This document shows positions 28,558 through 38,408 of a DNA stretch of 40,816 nucleotides, one piece after another. Below the pieces are notes generated by a model that did no database searches, was not told the DNA's origin, and saw only the letters and a list, made by a program, of their open reading frames with translations. The DNA lies in assembly GCA_900540085.1 (NCBI GenBank), contig UQEU01000012.1:1-40816 (forward strand), given 5' to 3'. A program made the translations under genes and the position numbers. This DNA comes from an uncultured Eubacteriales bacterium (GTDB lineage: Bacteria; Bacillota; Clostridia; Oscillospirales; Acutalibacteraceae). Numbering within the stretch: the stretch's first letter is position 1; each line of letters begins with the position of its first letter.

Positions 28558-28958
28558 TTGATATAGAAAATGAAATATTCAATGTCGTTTCAAAATCCGT
28601 AAAGAAAAAATATCCGAAAGCATTTATTACAGGGGAATATGTCAAGTCGCCGTCATCATTTCCCTGTATCTCGCTTGCAGAGATTGAAAACAGTGTTTAT
28701 GAGAAAACACAGACCTCTCAAAATGCTGAAAATCACGCTATGCTGATTTATGAAGTTAATGTATATTCCAATAAAGTTAAAGGCAAAAAGGCTGAATGCA
28801 AGGCTGTCGTTTCAATAATTGACGATGAATTTTTAAAACTCGGTTTTACAAGAACAATGTTAAATCCCATACCTAACGAAACAGACGCAACGATTTACAG
28901 AATGGTTGCGAGATACAGAGTTTATGTATCAAAAGATAAAGTACTTTACAGGAGGTAA
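28554..28958 (+). CDS. Tail terminator-like protein
   Basis: 134 residues from GTG 28554 (4-nt overlap). Alpha/beta pattern with FPCISLAEIENSVYEKT and VARYRVYVSKDKVLYRR, as in SPP1 gp17/lambda gpU-type proteins that cap the tail tube. Position just before the major tail protein supports this. Confidence 0.7.
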   Translation: MIDIENEIFNVVSKSVKKKYPKAFITGEYVKSPSSFPCISLAEIENSVYEKTQTSQNAENHAMLIYEVNVYSNKVKGKKAECKAVVSIIDDEFLKLGFTRTMLNPIPNETDATIYRMVARYRVYVSKDKVLYRR

Positions 28959-28964
28959 ATGTAA

Positions 28965-29390
28965 ATGGCAATCAGTACATATAAAACTTTTTTAATGAAA
29001 AAAGAAACAGAAACCTGGAAAAAGGTAATTGATATTAAAGAGTTTCCCGATTTGGGCGGTGCTCCCGAAAATTTGGAAACAACCACTCTTTCCGACAGAA
29101 TGCAAACATATATAGCAGGTATTCAAAGCCTTGACGCACTTGAATTTTCCGCTAACTACACGCTTGAAGATTTTAAAACATTGCAAAAGTTGGAGGGTAA
29201 GACGGAAGAATATGCCGTGTGGTTCGGAGGAGACGAAGCAGGCGATACCGTAACACCTTCAGGCGCAAACGGTAAATTTAAATTCAGCGGTCAGTTGTCT
29301 GTATTCCCTGTCGGCGGCGGTGTAAATGAAGTAGTCGGAATGACAATCACCATAGCACCGTCAACACCTATCACACTTGATGAAGCATAA
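28965..29390 (+). CDS. Major tail protein
   Basis: 141 residues; AGGAGG upstream. LGGAPENLETTTLSDRMQTYIAG is a typical major tail protein segment, followed by beta strands (KFKFSGQLSVFPVGGGVNEV). Polymerises into the tail tube. Directly upstream of the frameshifted chaperone genes. Confidence 0.85.
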   Translation: MAISTYKTFLMKKETETWKKVIDIKEFPDLGGAPENLETTTLSDRMQTYIAGIQSLDALEFSANYTLEDFKTLQKLEGKTEEYAVWFGGDEAGDTVTPSGANGKFKFSGQLSVFPVGGGVNEVVGMTITIAPSTPITLDEA

Positions 29391-29401
29391 GGAGAAATAA
29401 T

Positions 29402-29731
29402 ATGTCTAAAAAAATGGAATTCGTCTATGACGGCAAGCAATACACACTTGAATTTACAAGAAAAACAGTATCGGAACTTGAACGCAAAGGTTTTATTGCT
29501 TCGGATGTTGCAACAAAACCGATGTCAACACTTCCTACACTTTTTGCGGGTGCTTTTCTTGCAAACCACAGATATGTAAAAAGCGAAGTAATCGACGAAA
29601 TCTTTTCAAAAATGAAAAACAAAGACGAACTGATAGGCAAACTTGCAGAAATGTACAACGAGCCGATTATGACACTTATTGAAGAGCCTGAGGAAGACAA
29701 GGGAAACATCGAGTGGACGGCGACCTGGTAA
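29402..29731 (+). CDS. Tail assembly chaperone, zero-frame product (gpG-like)
   Basis: 109 residues; AAGGAG upstream. YDGKQYTLEFTRKTVSELERKGF matches small tail chaperones. Six codons before its end the frame contains the slippery heptamer G-GGA-AAC, giving a longer fusion with the next frame. Both products coat the tape measure protein during tail assembly. Confidence 0.85.
   Translation: MSKKMEFVYDGKQYTLEFTRKTVSELERKGFIASDVATKPMSTLPTLFAGAFLANHRYVKSEVIDEIFSKMKNKDELIGKLAEMYNEPIMTLIEEPEEDKGNIEWTATW
29701..29707 (+). other. -1 ribosomal frameshift site GGGAAAC
   Basis: GGGAAAC reads G-GGA-AAC in the zero frame, so a one-base slip gives GGG-AAA and enters the 29713-30126 frame. Lambda uses GGGAAAG in the same place between G and T. 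The fusion would be about 241 residues (102 + 139). Confidence 0.85.
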
Positions 29732-30126
29732 GTCCGTCGTCCGTAAACTATACAAAAATATTTAATGAACAATTTCCTTTTTACCTGTCTGTCGGTATGA
29801 CGGCTGAACAGTATTGGGAGCAAGACTGCGAATTGGTTAAATACTATCGTGAAGCAGAGCAGTTGAGACTTGAAAAAGAAAACACTAAGTTGTGGCTTCA
29901 GGGTATGTATATATATAACGCAATAGGCAGTCTTGCACCGATACTTAACCCCGCCGTCAAAAAAGGTACAAAGGTTAAACCATATATGGAAGAGCCTATA
30001 CCTTTAACCGATAGGGCTAAAAAAGTCAAAGAAAAAGAAAAACAAAAGTCAGCGCAACAAAAAGGAATTGCTTTTATGCAACAACTTATGTTGCAAAATA
30101 ATAAGAGATTTAAAGGAAAGGAGTGA
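29707..30126 (+). CDS. Tail assembly chaperone, frameshift extension (gpT-like)
   Basis: Read after the slip at 29701-29707; its own first start candidate is a GTG at 29713 with no ribosome site, so it is probably made only as the extension. Contains YLSVGMTAEQYWEQDCELVKYYREAE, then a basic tail (DRAKKVKEKEKQKSAQQ). The extension would bind tail-tube or tape-measure subunits. Confidence 0.8.
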   Translation, partial: HRVDGDLVSPSSVNYTKIFNEQFPFYLSVGMTAEQYWEQDCELVKYYREAEQLRLEKENTKLWLQGMYIYNAIGSLAPILNPAVKKGTKVKPYMEEPIPLTDRAKKVKEKEKQKSAQQKGIAFMQQLMLQNNKRFKGKE

Positions 30127-30130
30127 GCGT

Positions 30131-33097
30131 ATGGATACCAATATTGACTCACTGTCGATACAGATTAAAACCAATGCAAACAGTGCCGTTAAAGGTATCA
30201 ACGCCCTTTCCGCTTCGTTATCAAAATTAGAAAACGCAACAAAGGGCATTTCGGGACTTAAAGAGGTTACAAATCAAGTTAAGTCTTTGGGAAATGCCCT
30301 TGACACTTTAGGCACGGAAAACGCTGCAAAAATCAGTGAAATATCGAAAGCGCTTTCAAAACTGCCTGCAAATATGCAGAAAGTAGCAAGTTCTTCTAAC
30401 GGTTTTAAAAAGTTCGGATTGTATTTAGGTAAAGTTGGCACATCACTTGCTGTTACAGGCAGAGTGTTAAGAAAATTTGTGAATTTATCAAATGATTACA
30501 TAGAAAATATGAACCTTTTCAATGTTTCTATGGGCGAATATGCAAAGGAAGCAAGAGTTTATGCAGAGCAAGTAGCAGAAGTAATGGGTATTGACCCGGG
30601 CGAATGGATGAGAAGTCAGGGTGTATTCAATACCATTATTACAGGCTTTGGAGTTGCAAGCGATAAAGCATATTTAATGTCAAAAAACTTAACTCAATTA
30701 GGCTATGACCTTTCATCATTCTTTAACATTGACGCTGCCGAAGCAATGACAAAACTCAGGTCGGGTATTTCGGGCGAACTTGAGCCGTTGCGACAGTTAG
30801 GCTATGACTTGTCTGTTGCTCGTTTGCAACAGGAGGCATACAACCTGGGCATTACAAAGAGTGTAAGTGCTATGACGCAGGCTGAAAAATCGCAGTTAAG
30901 ATATTACACTATTATGACGCAGGTAACCAAAGCACAGGGCGATATGGCTCGCACATTAGAATCGCCTGCAAACCAATTAAGAGTATTCAAAGCGCAACTC
31001 ATTCAGGCAGGCAGAGCACTCGGTAATTTGTTTATTCCTTTGCTGAATGAAATTTTACCCGTTTGTATAGCGGTAACGAAAGTAATAACTATGCTGACAA
31101 AAGCGTTTGCAAATCTTTTCGGTTTGGAAATGAAAGAAGTATTCCCCGATATGCAGGAAGGCTCAAACGCAATGGGAGACCTGACTGACAGCACAGTTGA
31201 CGAAAACAAAGAATTAGCCGAACTCAACAAAAAATTAAAGAAGACCAAAAATGCTTTACTCGGCATAGATGAACTTAATGTTATATCTCCACCCGAAGCA
31301 GACAGTGCAAGCGGTTCGGGCAATTCGGGAGCAGGCGGAGATATTAATGTTCCTTTACCCGAATATGAATTTTTGGAAAATGCCGTAAACAAAAAAGTAA
31401 ACGATATAGTTGAAAAACTCAAAGAACTTCTGGGAATTACAGGAGAAATAAACGATTGGGGAGACTTGTTTAAAACAAAGTTAGATAATATAGCCGTTGC
31501 AATCGGTGGTATAGGTCTCGGAATAGCCGCTTGGAAGTTCGGAAAAGTTTTAAAAGATTTAGGCTTAGTAAAAGGGTCAACAAAACAAGTTGCAGGTATG
31601 GCGGTTTCAATAGGAAGCGGGTTTATATTTGCTTATGAAACTGCAGATGCATTGGCTAACGGTGTTGATTGGGGCAATTTCTTGGGACAACTCGGAAGTG
31701 GAATAGGTTTGGTATCGGGACTTGCTATGACATTTGGTACAAAAGGTGCACAAATAGGCGGTATAGTAACAGGTCTCGGGATGTTGGTTACAGGTTCGGT
31801 TGATGCTTGCAAAAATGGTTTAAATGAAATAAATGGCATTGAAATAGGAACAGGTGCTACCGCTCTCGGCGCTTCGATAGGTTCGTTCTTCGGACCGAAA
31901 GGTGCATTGATAGGTGCAGTAGTAGGGGCTGTCGGTGGTGCAATTGAAATGGTCATTATTAAATTTTGGCCGCAAATTTCAAAAGGACTTACAATCGCAG
32001 CGGAATGGATAAAAGAAAAATGGAATGAACTGACAACTTGGTTTAATGATAATATAATCACACCTATTTCCAATTTCTTTACAAACTTATGGGATAATAT
32101 TGTTCAAGGTTTCACAAACGCATGGACGAAAGTTGAAGAATTTTTTGCACCTGTTATAAATTGGTTTACAGAACTGTGGGACAGCGTATCACAGACCGTG
32201 TCTGATATTTTTTATGATGTTCAAGTCTTGGCAACAGGCGTATGGGATGTTGTAGAAGTTGCTTGGGATGAATTTGTTACTTGGGTAGATGAAAATATAA
32301 TTACACCAATTTCCGATTTCTTTAGTGATTTGTGGGAGGATGTTGTAGAAAAAGCCTCAAATGCTTGGCAAGGAATTAAAGATGTGTTTAATACGGTATC
32401 GACATTTTTTAAGGATATATTTGAGGACGCTTGGCAAAAAGTAGTTGATGTGTTTTCTGTTGCAGGAGATATATTTACAGATATAAAAGACGCAGTAGTA
32501 TCTGCATTTAAGTATATTGTAAATAAATTAATCGAAGGTCTAAATAAAGCAATAGCAAAGCCGTTTAATGCCATAAACGACGCTTTGATGAAAATAAAAG
32601 AAATTGAGATTTTCGATATGAAACCATTTAAAAATCTGCGAGAGATAAGTGTTCCTGTTATACCTATGTTGGCAAACGGTGGTATGGTTGATGTAGGACA
32701 GTTATTTATAGCGAGAGAAGCGGGGCCCGAAATGGTCGGTACAATCGGGCATAAAACAACCGTAGCAAATAATACTCAAATTGTAAGTGCCATTTCTTTA
32801 GGTGTGTTTAATGCTATGATAAAAGCTATGCAACTTGCAAAACAAGTTTCGACTCCTAAATATACAGTTGCGATTGCTATTCCTAACGGTTCGGCATATG
32901 GAAGAAATGAAACTGATTTTGAAACAGTTTTGGAAAAATTCTTTGAAAAGCATTTGTCTGAAATGGCAGAAGACATAAAGCGACAAGCCGACAAAGAAGA
33001 AAAAACAGTTGTAACAGTAGGAGCAAGAAGTATCACACAGGCAGTTGAGAAACAACGCAAAGCAAACGGATATAATTTCTCGGGAGGCGGTAACTAA
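30131..33097 (+). CDS. Tape measure protein
   Basis: 988 residues from the ATG at 30131 (AAAGGAG 8 nt upstream). N-terminal coiled region (ANSAVKGINALSASLSKLENATKG), Gly/Ala-rich membrane-like segments at about 480-660 (SGIGLVSGLAMTFG, IGAVVGAVGGAIE), then Trp-containing helical repeats (WWFTELWDSV-like: NWFTELWDSVSQ, DFFSDLWEDVVE). Sets tail length and probably lines the DNA channel at injection. Usual place after tail chaperones. Confidence 0.9.
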   Translation: MDTNIDSLSIQIKTNANSAVKGINALSASLSKLENATKGISGLKEVTNQVKSLGNALDTLGTENAAKISEISKALSKLPANMQKVASSSNGFKKFGLYLGKVGTSLAVTGRVLRKFVNLSNDYIENMNLFNVSMGEYAKEARVYAEQVAEVMGIDPGEWMRSQGVFNTIITGFGVASDKAYLMSKNLTQLGYDLSSFFNIDAAEAMTKLRSGISGELEPLRQLGYDLSVARLQQEAYNLGITKSVSAMTQAEKSQLRYYTIMTQVTKAQGDMARTLESPANQLRVFKAQLIQAGRALGNLFIPLLNEILPVCIAVTKVITMLTKAFANLFGLEMKEVFPDMQEGSNAMGDLTDSTVDENKELAELNKKLKKTKNALLGIDELNVISPPEADSASGSGNSGAGGDINVPLPEYEFLENAVNKKVNDIVEKLKELLGITGEINDWGDLFKTKLDNIAVAIGGIGLGIAAWKFGKVLKDLGLVKGSTKQVAGMAVSIGSGFIFAYETADALANGVDWGNFLGQLGSGIGLVSGLAMTFGTKGAQIGGIVTGLGMLVTGSVDACKNGLNEINGIEIGTGATALGASIGSFFGPKGALIGAVVGAVGGAIEMVIIKFWPQISKGLTIAAEWIKEKWNELTTWFNDNIITPISNFFTNLWDNIVQGFTNAWTKVEEFFAPVINWFTELWDSVSQTVSDIFYDVQVLATGVWDVVEVAWDEFVTWVDENIITPISDFFSDLWEDVVEKASNAWQGIKDVFNTVSTFFKDIFEDAWQKVVDVFSVAGDIFTDIKDAVVSAFKYIVNKLIEGLNKAIAKPFNAINDALMKIKEIEIFDMKPFKNLREISVPVIPMLANGGMVDVGQLFIAREAGPEMVGTIGHKTTVANNTQIVSAISLGVFNAMIKAMQLAKQVSTPKYTVAIAIPNGSAYGRNETDFETVLEKFFEKHLSEMAEDIKRQADKEEKTVVTVGARSITQAVEKQRKANGYNFSGGGN

Positions 33098-33468
33098 TGG
33101 CATTTATAGAAATAAACGGCTATAAACTGCCGCCTTGCAAGCGAGGGGTGTCGATTGTGGTAACAACTGTTGTTAATTCGGGCAGAAACGCGAACGGTGC
33201 AGTTGTGGCACAGAAAATAGGCAGAGACCAATACAAAATAGACGGTCTTGAATGGGCGTGGCTCTCTGCTGACGAATGGGAGTATATTTTAACTCTTTTA
33301 AAAGATTTTTTTGTCAGGGTAACATTTACAGACCCTGTTTCAAATAAGCGAAAGACAATAAGAATGTATTGCGGAGACCGTACGGCAGAACCGTATTTTG
33401 TTGACGACAGCGGAAAACCCACACACTACACGAATTGTAAGGTCAATTTAATTGATACAGGGGAGTGA
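33097..33468 (+). CDS. Small tail protein after the tape measure
   Basis: 123 residues; start overlaps the tape-measure stop by one base (TAATG). Beta-rich (IEINGYKLPPCKRGVSIVVTTVVN, WEYILTLLKDFFVRVTFTDPVS, in part). Position suggests a small distal-tail component; no family named with confidence. Confidence 0.65.
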   Translation: MAFIEINGYKLPPCKRGVSIVVTTVVNSGRNANGAVVAQKIGRDQYKIDGLEWAWLSADEWEYILTLLKDFFVRVTFTDPVSNKRKTIRMYCGDRTAEPYFVDDSGKPTHYTNCKVNLIDTGE

Positions 33469-33474
33469 TTTTCA

Positions 33475-35724
33475 ATGCAAAATGTTTCAAAAGAATACAG
33501 AGAAAGTATGAAATCCCCTTTACGAGAGAGGGCATATATTATGCTCTCTTTCGGTATAGTCAATCAAGAAGCACAAAATAATGCAACTGTATTAAAAAAA
33601 GGTTTAGCATCGTATTCAAGTCCCAATTTGATATTTAAGAAATCGACAAATCTTGTAGATTTCGCAACGCTTGAACAAGACTGGTTAAAGGTTGACGGCT
33701 CAATGTATTTTCCGCCCAATGATACATACAACGACCTGAAAACAGGGGCGGTAAGCGAAAATACAGTTGATGAAAACGGCGTAGAATTGACCGTAAACCT
33801 CAATGTATCAGCGGTTGATATAAAAGGTCTTACAATAGATTTCGGGGCAAATTATCCTGTAGATTTTGATATTTTGACAGATGCAGAACAAGTTTTGGAA
33901 GTTCGAGGAAATACACAATCTGAATTTAAAACCGAAGAGGTTTTTAACGGCATAACACAAATTAAATTACTTGTTAAAACTATGCGAAAACCAAACCAAA
34001 GGCTGCGTATATATTCAATGCTTATGGGTTACGGTCTTGTATTTACAAACGATGATGTTATTGACTCGTCTATGAATACTTATGTTTCGCCTATATGTGA
34101 GGATTTACCTCAAATTGATTTTGAAGTTAAATTAAAAAATTATGACAGATATTTTAATGTGGATAACCCCAAATCTGCTATACATTTCATCGAAACAGGA
34201 CAGGAAATGGAAATCAGTTACGGCTATCAGTTACCGAATTCTGATGAAATAGAATGGGTAAAAGGGCATAAACTCTTGTGTTCAGAGTGGGACAGTGATG
34301 ACACTGCTGCTACAATTCGTTGTCAGGACGCTTTGAGAAATTTAAACGGTGAATATAAAAATGCAAAAAAATATGTATCAAGTTTAAAGTTATCAAATTT
34401 GGCAAGAGAAGTTTTTGAAGATTTAAAAATCAAAAATTATTATTTAGACCCTGTTTTAGATGATGTAAGATTTTCGGGTATTCTTCCCGAAATGAGCAAC
34501 AAAGAAATGTTACAGGTAATAGCAAATGCTTGCAGATGTACACTTTCGCAATCAAGAGACGGAAAAATAACAATAATATCGAACATAAGACCAGAATTCA
34601 GCGCAGACGGTACAAAACAGGAATATTATTCAAAAGTTGAAAATACGGCAAGCAATATTGCAAAAGACGAATATGCAAACTTTTCAACCGATTACATAAG
34701 AGTTGACGGAAAAATGTTTTTTCCGCCGTATCGAAAAGATGTAATATCAGGTGCAGAAAAACTGTTAAATACAGGGTATGTTTCATCTGTTGTATCTGAC
34801 AACAAAGGTAATTTTTCTCTTTTAAGCAGACCGAAGATTACTTTAACAATGAAAACGGTTACAACGGCAAGCAGTATGGATTTCATCTTCGGAGACGCTT
34901 GTCCCAAATCAATAACAGTTACATTTTCGCTCGGCGGAGAAACAAAGTCTGAAAACTTTAACATAGATAAAAGCAAAACAACAATAAATTTCGGCACTAA
35001 AGAATTTGACCAAATAGTGATAGAAATCAGAAGCACAAAAAAGCCTTACAGCAGAGCGGTAATTAACAGTATAGGTTTCAACGGCTCAACCGATTTTACA
35101 GTAGAAAAAAGCGATATGGTTTCCGTACCTTTGGCAATAAAGCAAGAATTGGTAAAAGATGTTGTCGTAATATATCACGAAGCAATAACAGGCAGATATG
35201 AAACTATATTGGAAACGGAAGTCGAAGCAAAAGAAGGTCAGACAGAAACATTTGAGTTTGAAAAACCTGTCAGGTTTTATATGTTAAGTTTAACATCAAA
35301 AGTTAATGCCGAAATTGTCAGTTCGGATGAATATTCGGTAACCGTAAAGTACCTTGCAACAAAAACATTTGATTTAAAAATTTTGGGAAAAGTGATTTAT
35401 GTAACAGACAAAAAAGTTGTTAAATCTCTCAATGAACGAGGAATTATTGTTGAATGGAATAACCCACTGTTAAGTGCTGAATTATATGCTCAAAAGGTTG
35501 CAGATTGGCTTGCTGACTATTATAAAAACAACATTGAGTATGAGTATGATACAAGAGGAAATCCCGAATTGGACGCACTTGATATTGTTTATCAGGAAAA
35601 TGATTTTATAAAAGATATGCAAGTCCAAATTTATGATTATACTCTTAATTTCAATCAGGCTTTTTCAGGTAAAGTTACAGCAAGAAGAATAGGAGGACAA
35701 AATGTGGACAGAACCGAAAACTAA
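33475..35724 (+). CDS. Tail hub / Tal-like protein with duplicated domain
   Basis: 749 residues; GGGGAG upstream. Residues about 210-360 and 650-740 resemble the gp27/Tal-type hub (PQIDFEVKLKNYDRYFNVD, AELYAQKVADWLADYYKN, ELDALDIVY). Two inserted segments look like copies of one beta-sandwich: LKVDGSMYFPPN...VKTMRKPNQRLRIYSM near 75-170 and IRVDGKMFFPPY...RSTKKPYSRAVINSI near 405-540. They may bind carbohydrate at the cell surface. Acts at the tail tip. Confidence 0.75.
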   Translation: MQNVSKEYRESMKSPLRERAYIMLSFGIVNQEAQNNATVLKKGLASYSSPNLIFKKSTNLVDFATLEQDWLKVDGSMYFPPNDTYNDLKTGAVSENTVDENGVELTVNLNVSAVDIKGLTIDFGANYPVDFDILTDAEQVLEVRGNTQSEFKTEEVFNGITQIKLLVKTMRKPNQRLRIYSMLMGYGLVFTNDDVIDSSMNTYVSPICEDLPQIDFEVKLKNYDRYFNVDNPKSAIHFIETGQEMEISYGYQLPNSDEIEWVKGHKLLCSEWDSDDTAATIRCQDALRNLNGEYKNAKKYVSSLKLSNLAREVFEDLKIKNYYLDPVLDDVRFSGILPEMSNKEMLQVIANACRCTLSQSRDGKITIISNIRPEFSADGTKQEYYSKVENTASNIAKDEYANFSTDYIRVDGKMFFPPYRKDVISGAEKLLNTGYVSSVVSDNKGNFSLLSRPKITLTMKTVTTASSMDFIFGDACPKSITVTFSLGGETKSENFNIDKSKTTINFGTKEFDQIVIEIRSTKKPYSRAVINSIGFNGSTDFTVEKSDMVSVPLAIKQELVKDVVVIYHEAITGRYETILETEVEAKEGQTETFEFEKPVRFYMLSLTSKVNAEIVSSDEYSVTVKYLATKTFDLKILGKVIYVTDKKVVKSLNERGIIVEWNNPLLSAELYAQKVADWLADYYKNNIEYEYDTRGNPELDALDIVYQENDFIKDMQVQIYDYTLNFNQAFSGKVTARRIGGQNVDRTEN

Positions 35725-36133
35725 TTGGCACTGTGAAACAGTAAACGGAGAATATCAAGGTGATTATTTCAATGCCGAAGATTATAACAGGATAAAAAAC
35801 AACAGCGAGAAGATACGCTCTATGGCTTATCAAATATACGGTCAGTATGAATATATTGACACAGGACTTGATAAGCAAAGCGGGGAAAATTTTTATGCAG
35901 ATGAATTTAATATGATTTTAAAACAATTAAAATCAGTAGGAGAAGTTGCAAATTTAGATTATTTAGAACGATTGTATTTAAAATATCAAGTTCATCCAAA
36001 TCACGCAACTATGAATTATCAAGCATTAAACGATATAGAGAACTGTATTCTTCAAGCATACGAAACATTTAACAATTATTTTGAATATGCAAGAAAATTC
36101 ACTTGGAATTTTGAAGAAAAAGGAGAGTTTTAA
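35702..36133 (+). CDS. Tail-tip/fibre-associated protein
   Basis: 143 residues; start overlaps the hub gene by 23 nt, with AGGAGG upstream. The opening WTEPKTNWHCE... YFNAEDYNRIKNN is a common N-terminal attachment motif of Firmicutes phage tail proteins; the rest is helical. Probably part of the adsorption apparatus. Confidence 0.6.
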   Translation: MWTEPKTNWHCETVNGEYQGDYFNAEDYNRIKNNSEKIRSMAYQIYGQYEYIDTGLDKQSGENFYADEFNMILKQLKSVGEVANLDYLERLYLKYQVHPNHATMNYQALNDIENCILQAYETFNNYFEYARKFTWNFEEKGEF

Positions 36134-36135
36134 AA

Positions 36136-37041
36136 ATGGCTTGGACACCTTTAAAAACAAACTACACGAACGCTCGTTGGAACGGTGAAAAGAAGTTCAG
36201 ACAGATTAATAATTCTGACGGTACTGTTTCTTTTGAAGATGTAACAGATTATACCAATAAAGAAAATTCATTTTTCGGAGCAACAGACGCAAACAAAATG
36301 AACACTGCAATAAATGATATTATGGAAGTTCCTCTGTATATCGACGGTGCAGGTGCTCATAATTCCATATACAGAGGGAAAAAACTCGGCACAAGCGTTT
36401 CTTCCGCAGAATACGGATATATTGCCGATGGTTCTTTTAAAGACCTTTATATCGGCGATTATTGGGAAATTAACGGTACAAATTACAGAATAGCAGCATT
36501 TGACTATTATTTGAACAAAGGCGACACGCCTATGACAGAACATCACGCTGTGATAGTTCCCGATACGATTTTCGGTACAGGTGCTATGAACAGCACTCAT
36601 ACTACCGAAGGTGCTTATATCGGCTCTCAAATGTATAAAACAGGACTGACAAGTGCAAAAAACAAAATCAAAGCAGATTTCGGCAGTTCGCACATTCTAA
36701 CTCATAGAAATATTTTCAATAACGCAGTTGAAAACGGACACTCCTCTGCTTCGGCTTGGTACGACAGTCAAATTGAACTGATGACACCGAACAATGTGTA
36801 TGGTTCATCGCTTTTCACGCCTGTCAGCGGCGGTCAAACCATAATGGATAATTCACGACTTGATTATTTAATTTTTCCGTTGTTTTTATTCAACCCAACA
36901 TTGACAGTTGCAGACAATTCTTATTGGTTGCGAGATGTTGCGTTGATTGAGCAGTTTTGTTATGTAACGAACAGAGGTACGGTAGGTGCAAGCCGTGCAG
37001 GTAATTCCTACGGTATAAGACCGAGTTTTTGTATAGGATGA
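36136..37041 (+). CDS. Putative receptor-binding tail protein (DUF6273-like C-terminus)
   Basis: 301 residues; starts 2 nt after the previous stop, AAAAGGAG upstream. N-terminus WTPLKTNYTNARWNGEKKF is an attachment motif; the C-terminal half, NSYWLRDVAL... GNSYGIRPSFCIG, matches the C-type-lectin-like ends of many gut phage tail proteins. Such ends can be diversified by retroelements, but no reverse transcriptase or template repeat is in this window. Confidence 0.65.
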   Translation: MAWTPLKTNYTNARWNGEKKFRQINNSDGTVSFEDVTDYTNKENSFFGATDANKMNTAINDIMEVPLYIDGAGAHNSIYRGKKLGTSVSSAEYGYIADGSFKDLYIGDYWEINGTNYRIAAFDYYLNKGDTPMTEHHAVIVPDTIFGTGAMNSTHTTEGAYIGSQMYKTGLTSAKNKIKADFGSSHILTHRNIFNNAVENGHSSASAWYDSQIELMTPNNVYGSSLFTPVSGGQTIMDNSRLDYLIFPLFLFNPTLTVADNSYWLRDVALIEQFCYVTNRGTVGASRAGNSYGIRPSFCIG

Positions 37042-37063
37042 CTTAAACGATAAAGGAGCAACT

Positions 37064-38395
37064 ATGATAAAAATTAATTTCACGAATTACAACAATGTAA
37101 AAGTAGAAAATTTATTTAAGTACGATTACGGACAAATTCTTGAAATTTCGGGAATTGACCTTCCTGAAAACTTTGAAGTTCATTTTGAAACTGACAGGGA
37201 AACTGCGATTGTAGTTAACGGTACATTTTCGGACGGTGTCGGAAAAGTTAAAATTCCCGATTTGTGCTTAATGGACTCGAAGTTAAACTTTTCAGCGTGG
37301 ATTTTCGTTGAAGAAAACGGCTCTGGTAACACAGTTAAGACGATTACATTCTATTTGAACGACCGTCAAGCACCGTCCGACCAACCGTCTGACCCTGAAG
37401 AAGTCGAAAAGGTCAAAACCCTTTCCGAATATGTCAAAGAAAACGCTGACAAGGTAGCAACGGCTGAAAAGGTCGGACAGGACTTATTACAGAGGGCAGA
37501 AAACGGAGAGTTTGACGGAGCAGACTACATATTAACTGAAACCGATAAAGCAGAAATAGCAGAGGCCATACCTGTCGATGACACACTTTCTGCAACATCA
37601 ACAAAACCTTTGCAAAACAAGGTTGTCAAAAAGCACTTCGATAAGGTTCAGGACATTCTTGCAGACGGAAAACTCAAAGACATTATCTGTTTTACATCAG
37701 AACAAGAAGCGACAGACGGTCAGTATCTCGAATATTTAGACGAAGACGGAAAGTTTAAACAAGGACTTCTTGACAAGGAATTTTATATTGTGATTGTTGC
37801 AACAGACCAACCTATTGACACCGGGAAGATTGATGCGTTTGATGTCCCAGTGTATTACTGGGGAATTTACATTGTTACAAAACAAGACACTGTTGATGTA
37901 GGGCACATTCAGGAATTACTTTATTTAGAACAACAATTAGCTGAAAAAGTTGACAAAAGTGAATTTGACAAGTTTTCGGCTGATTATGAGAAATTTAAAG
38001 AGTGGATTTCGATAATTTGGAATGAAACTCTAAGACTTGTAAATGAGAAACCTGACGCAACAGATATTTACCCCGTCGGAATAATAGTACCGTTCGCAGA
38101 CAATCTCGACCACAGCAGTTTTCTTGGTTTCACTTGGGAGCGTTGTCTCGTCGGCAGAACACCTGTCGGCATTGATGCAGAAGACTCGGATTTCAATGAA
38201 GTCGGAAAACAACTCGGCGAAAAAACTCATCTGCTGACCGATACGGAAGCACCGAAACTAAAACCAAGAGGAAGCACTTCGATAGTTTCCGACAATGACA
38301 ATGACTTTGCGGGACCGTCATATAACGGTCTCGGCGAGCCACATAATAACATCCAACCGTCAGAAGTTGTAGCGTTTTGGAAGCGTGTTAAATAA
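37064..38395 (+). CDS. Baseplate/tail fibre protein
   Basis: 443 residues; AAAGGAG upstream. N-terminal beta domain to FYLNDRQAPSDQPSD as in BppU-like baseplate proteins; a central helical region (STKPLQNKVVKKHFDKVQDIL); C-terminus YPVGIIVPFADNLDHSSFLGFTWERCLVGRTPVG (landmarks) and NNIQPSEVVAFWKRVK, the phage baseplate gp10/collar-type end. Role in host adsorption. Confidence 0.75.
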   Translation: MIKINFTNYNNVKVENLFKYDYGQILEISGIDLPENFEVHFETDRETAIVVNGTFSDGVGKVKIPDLCLMDSKLNFSAWIFVEENGSGNTVKTITFYLNDRQAPSDQPSDPEEVEKVKTLSEYVKENADKVATAEKVGQDLLQRAENGEFDGADYILTETDKAEIAEAIPVDDTLSATSTKPLQNKVVKKHFDKVQDILADGKLKDIICFTSEQEATDGQYLEYLDEDGKFKQGLLDKEFYIVIVATDQPIDTGKIDAFDVPVYYWGIYIVTKQDTVDVGHIQELLYLEQQLAEKVDKSEFDKFSADYEKFKEWISIIWNETLRLVNEKPDATDIYPVGIIVPFADNLDHSSFLGFTWERCLVGRTPVGIDAEDSDFNEVGKQLGEKTHLLTDTEAPKLKPRGSTSIVSDNDNDFAGPSYNGLGEPHNNIQPSEVVAFWKRVK

Positions 38396-38408
38396 AGGGG
38401 GTGGAGAA

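Noticed and set aside
36886..37041. Diversity-generating retroelement variable region at the end of the lectin-like tail protein
   Set aside because: No reverse transcriptase gene and no near-repeat of the C-terminal coding segment in the window; the lectin-like end alone is not enough.
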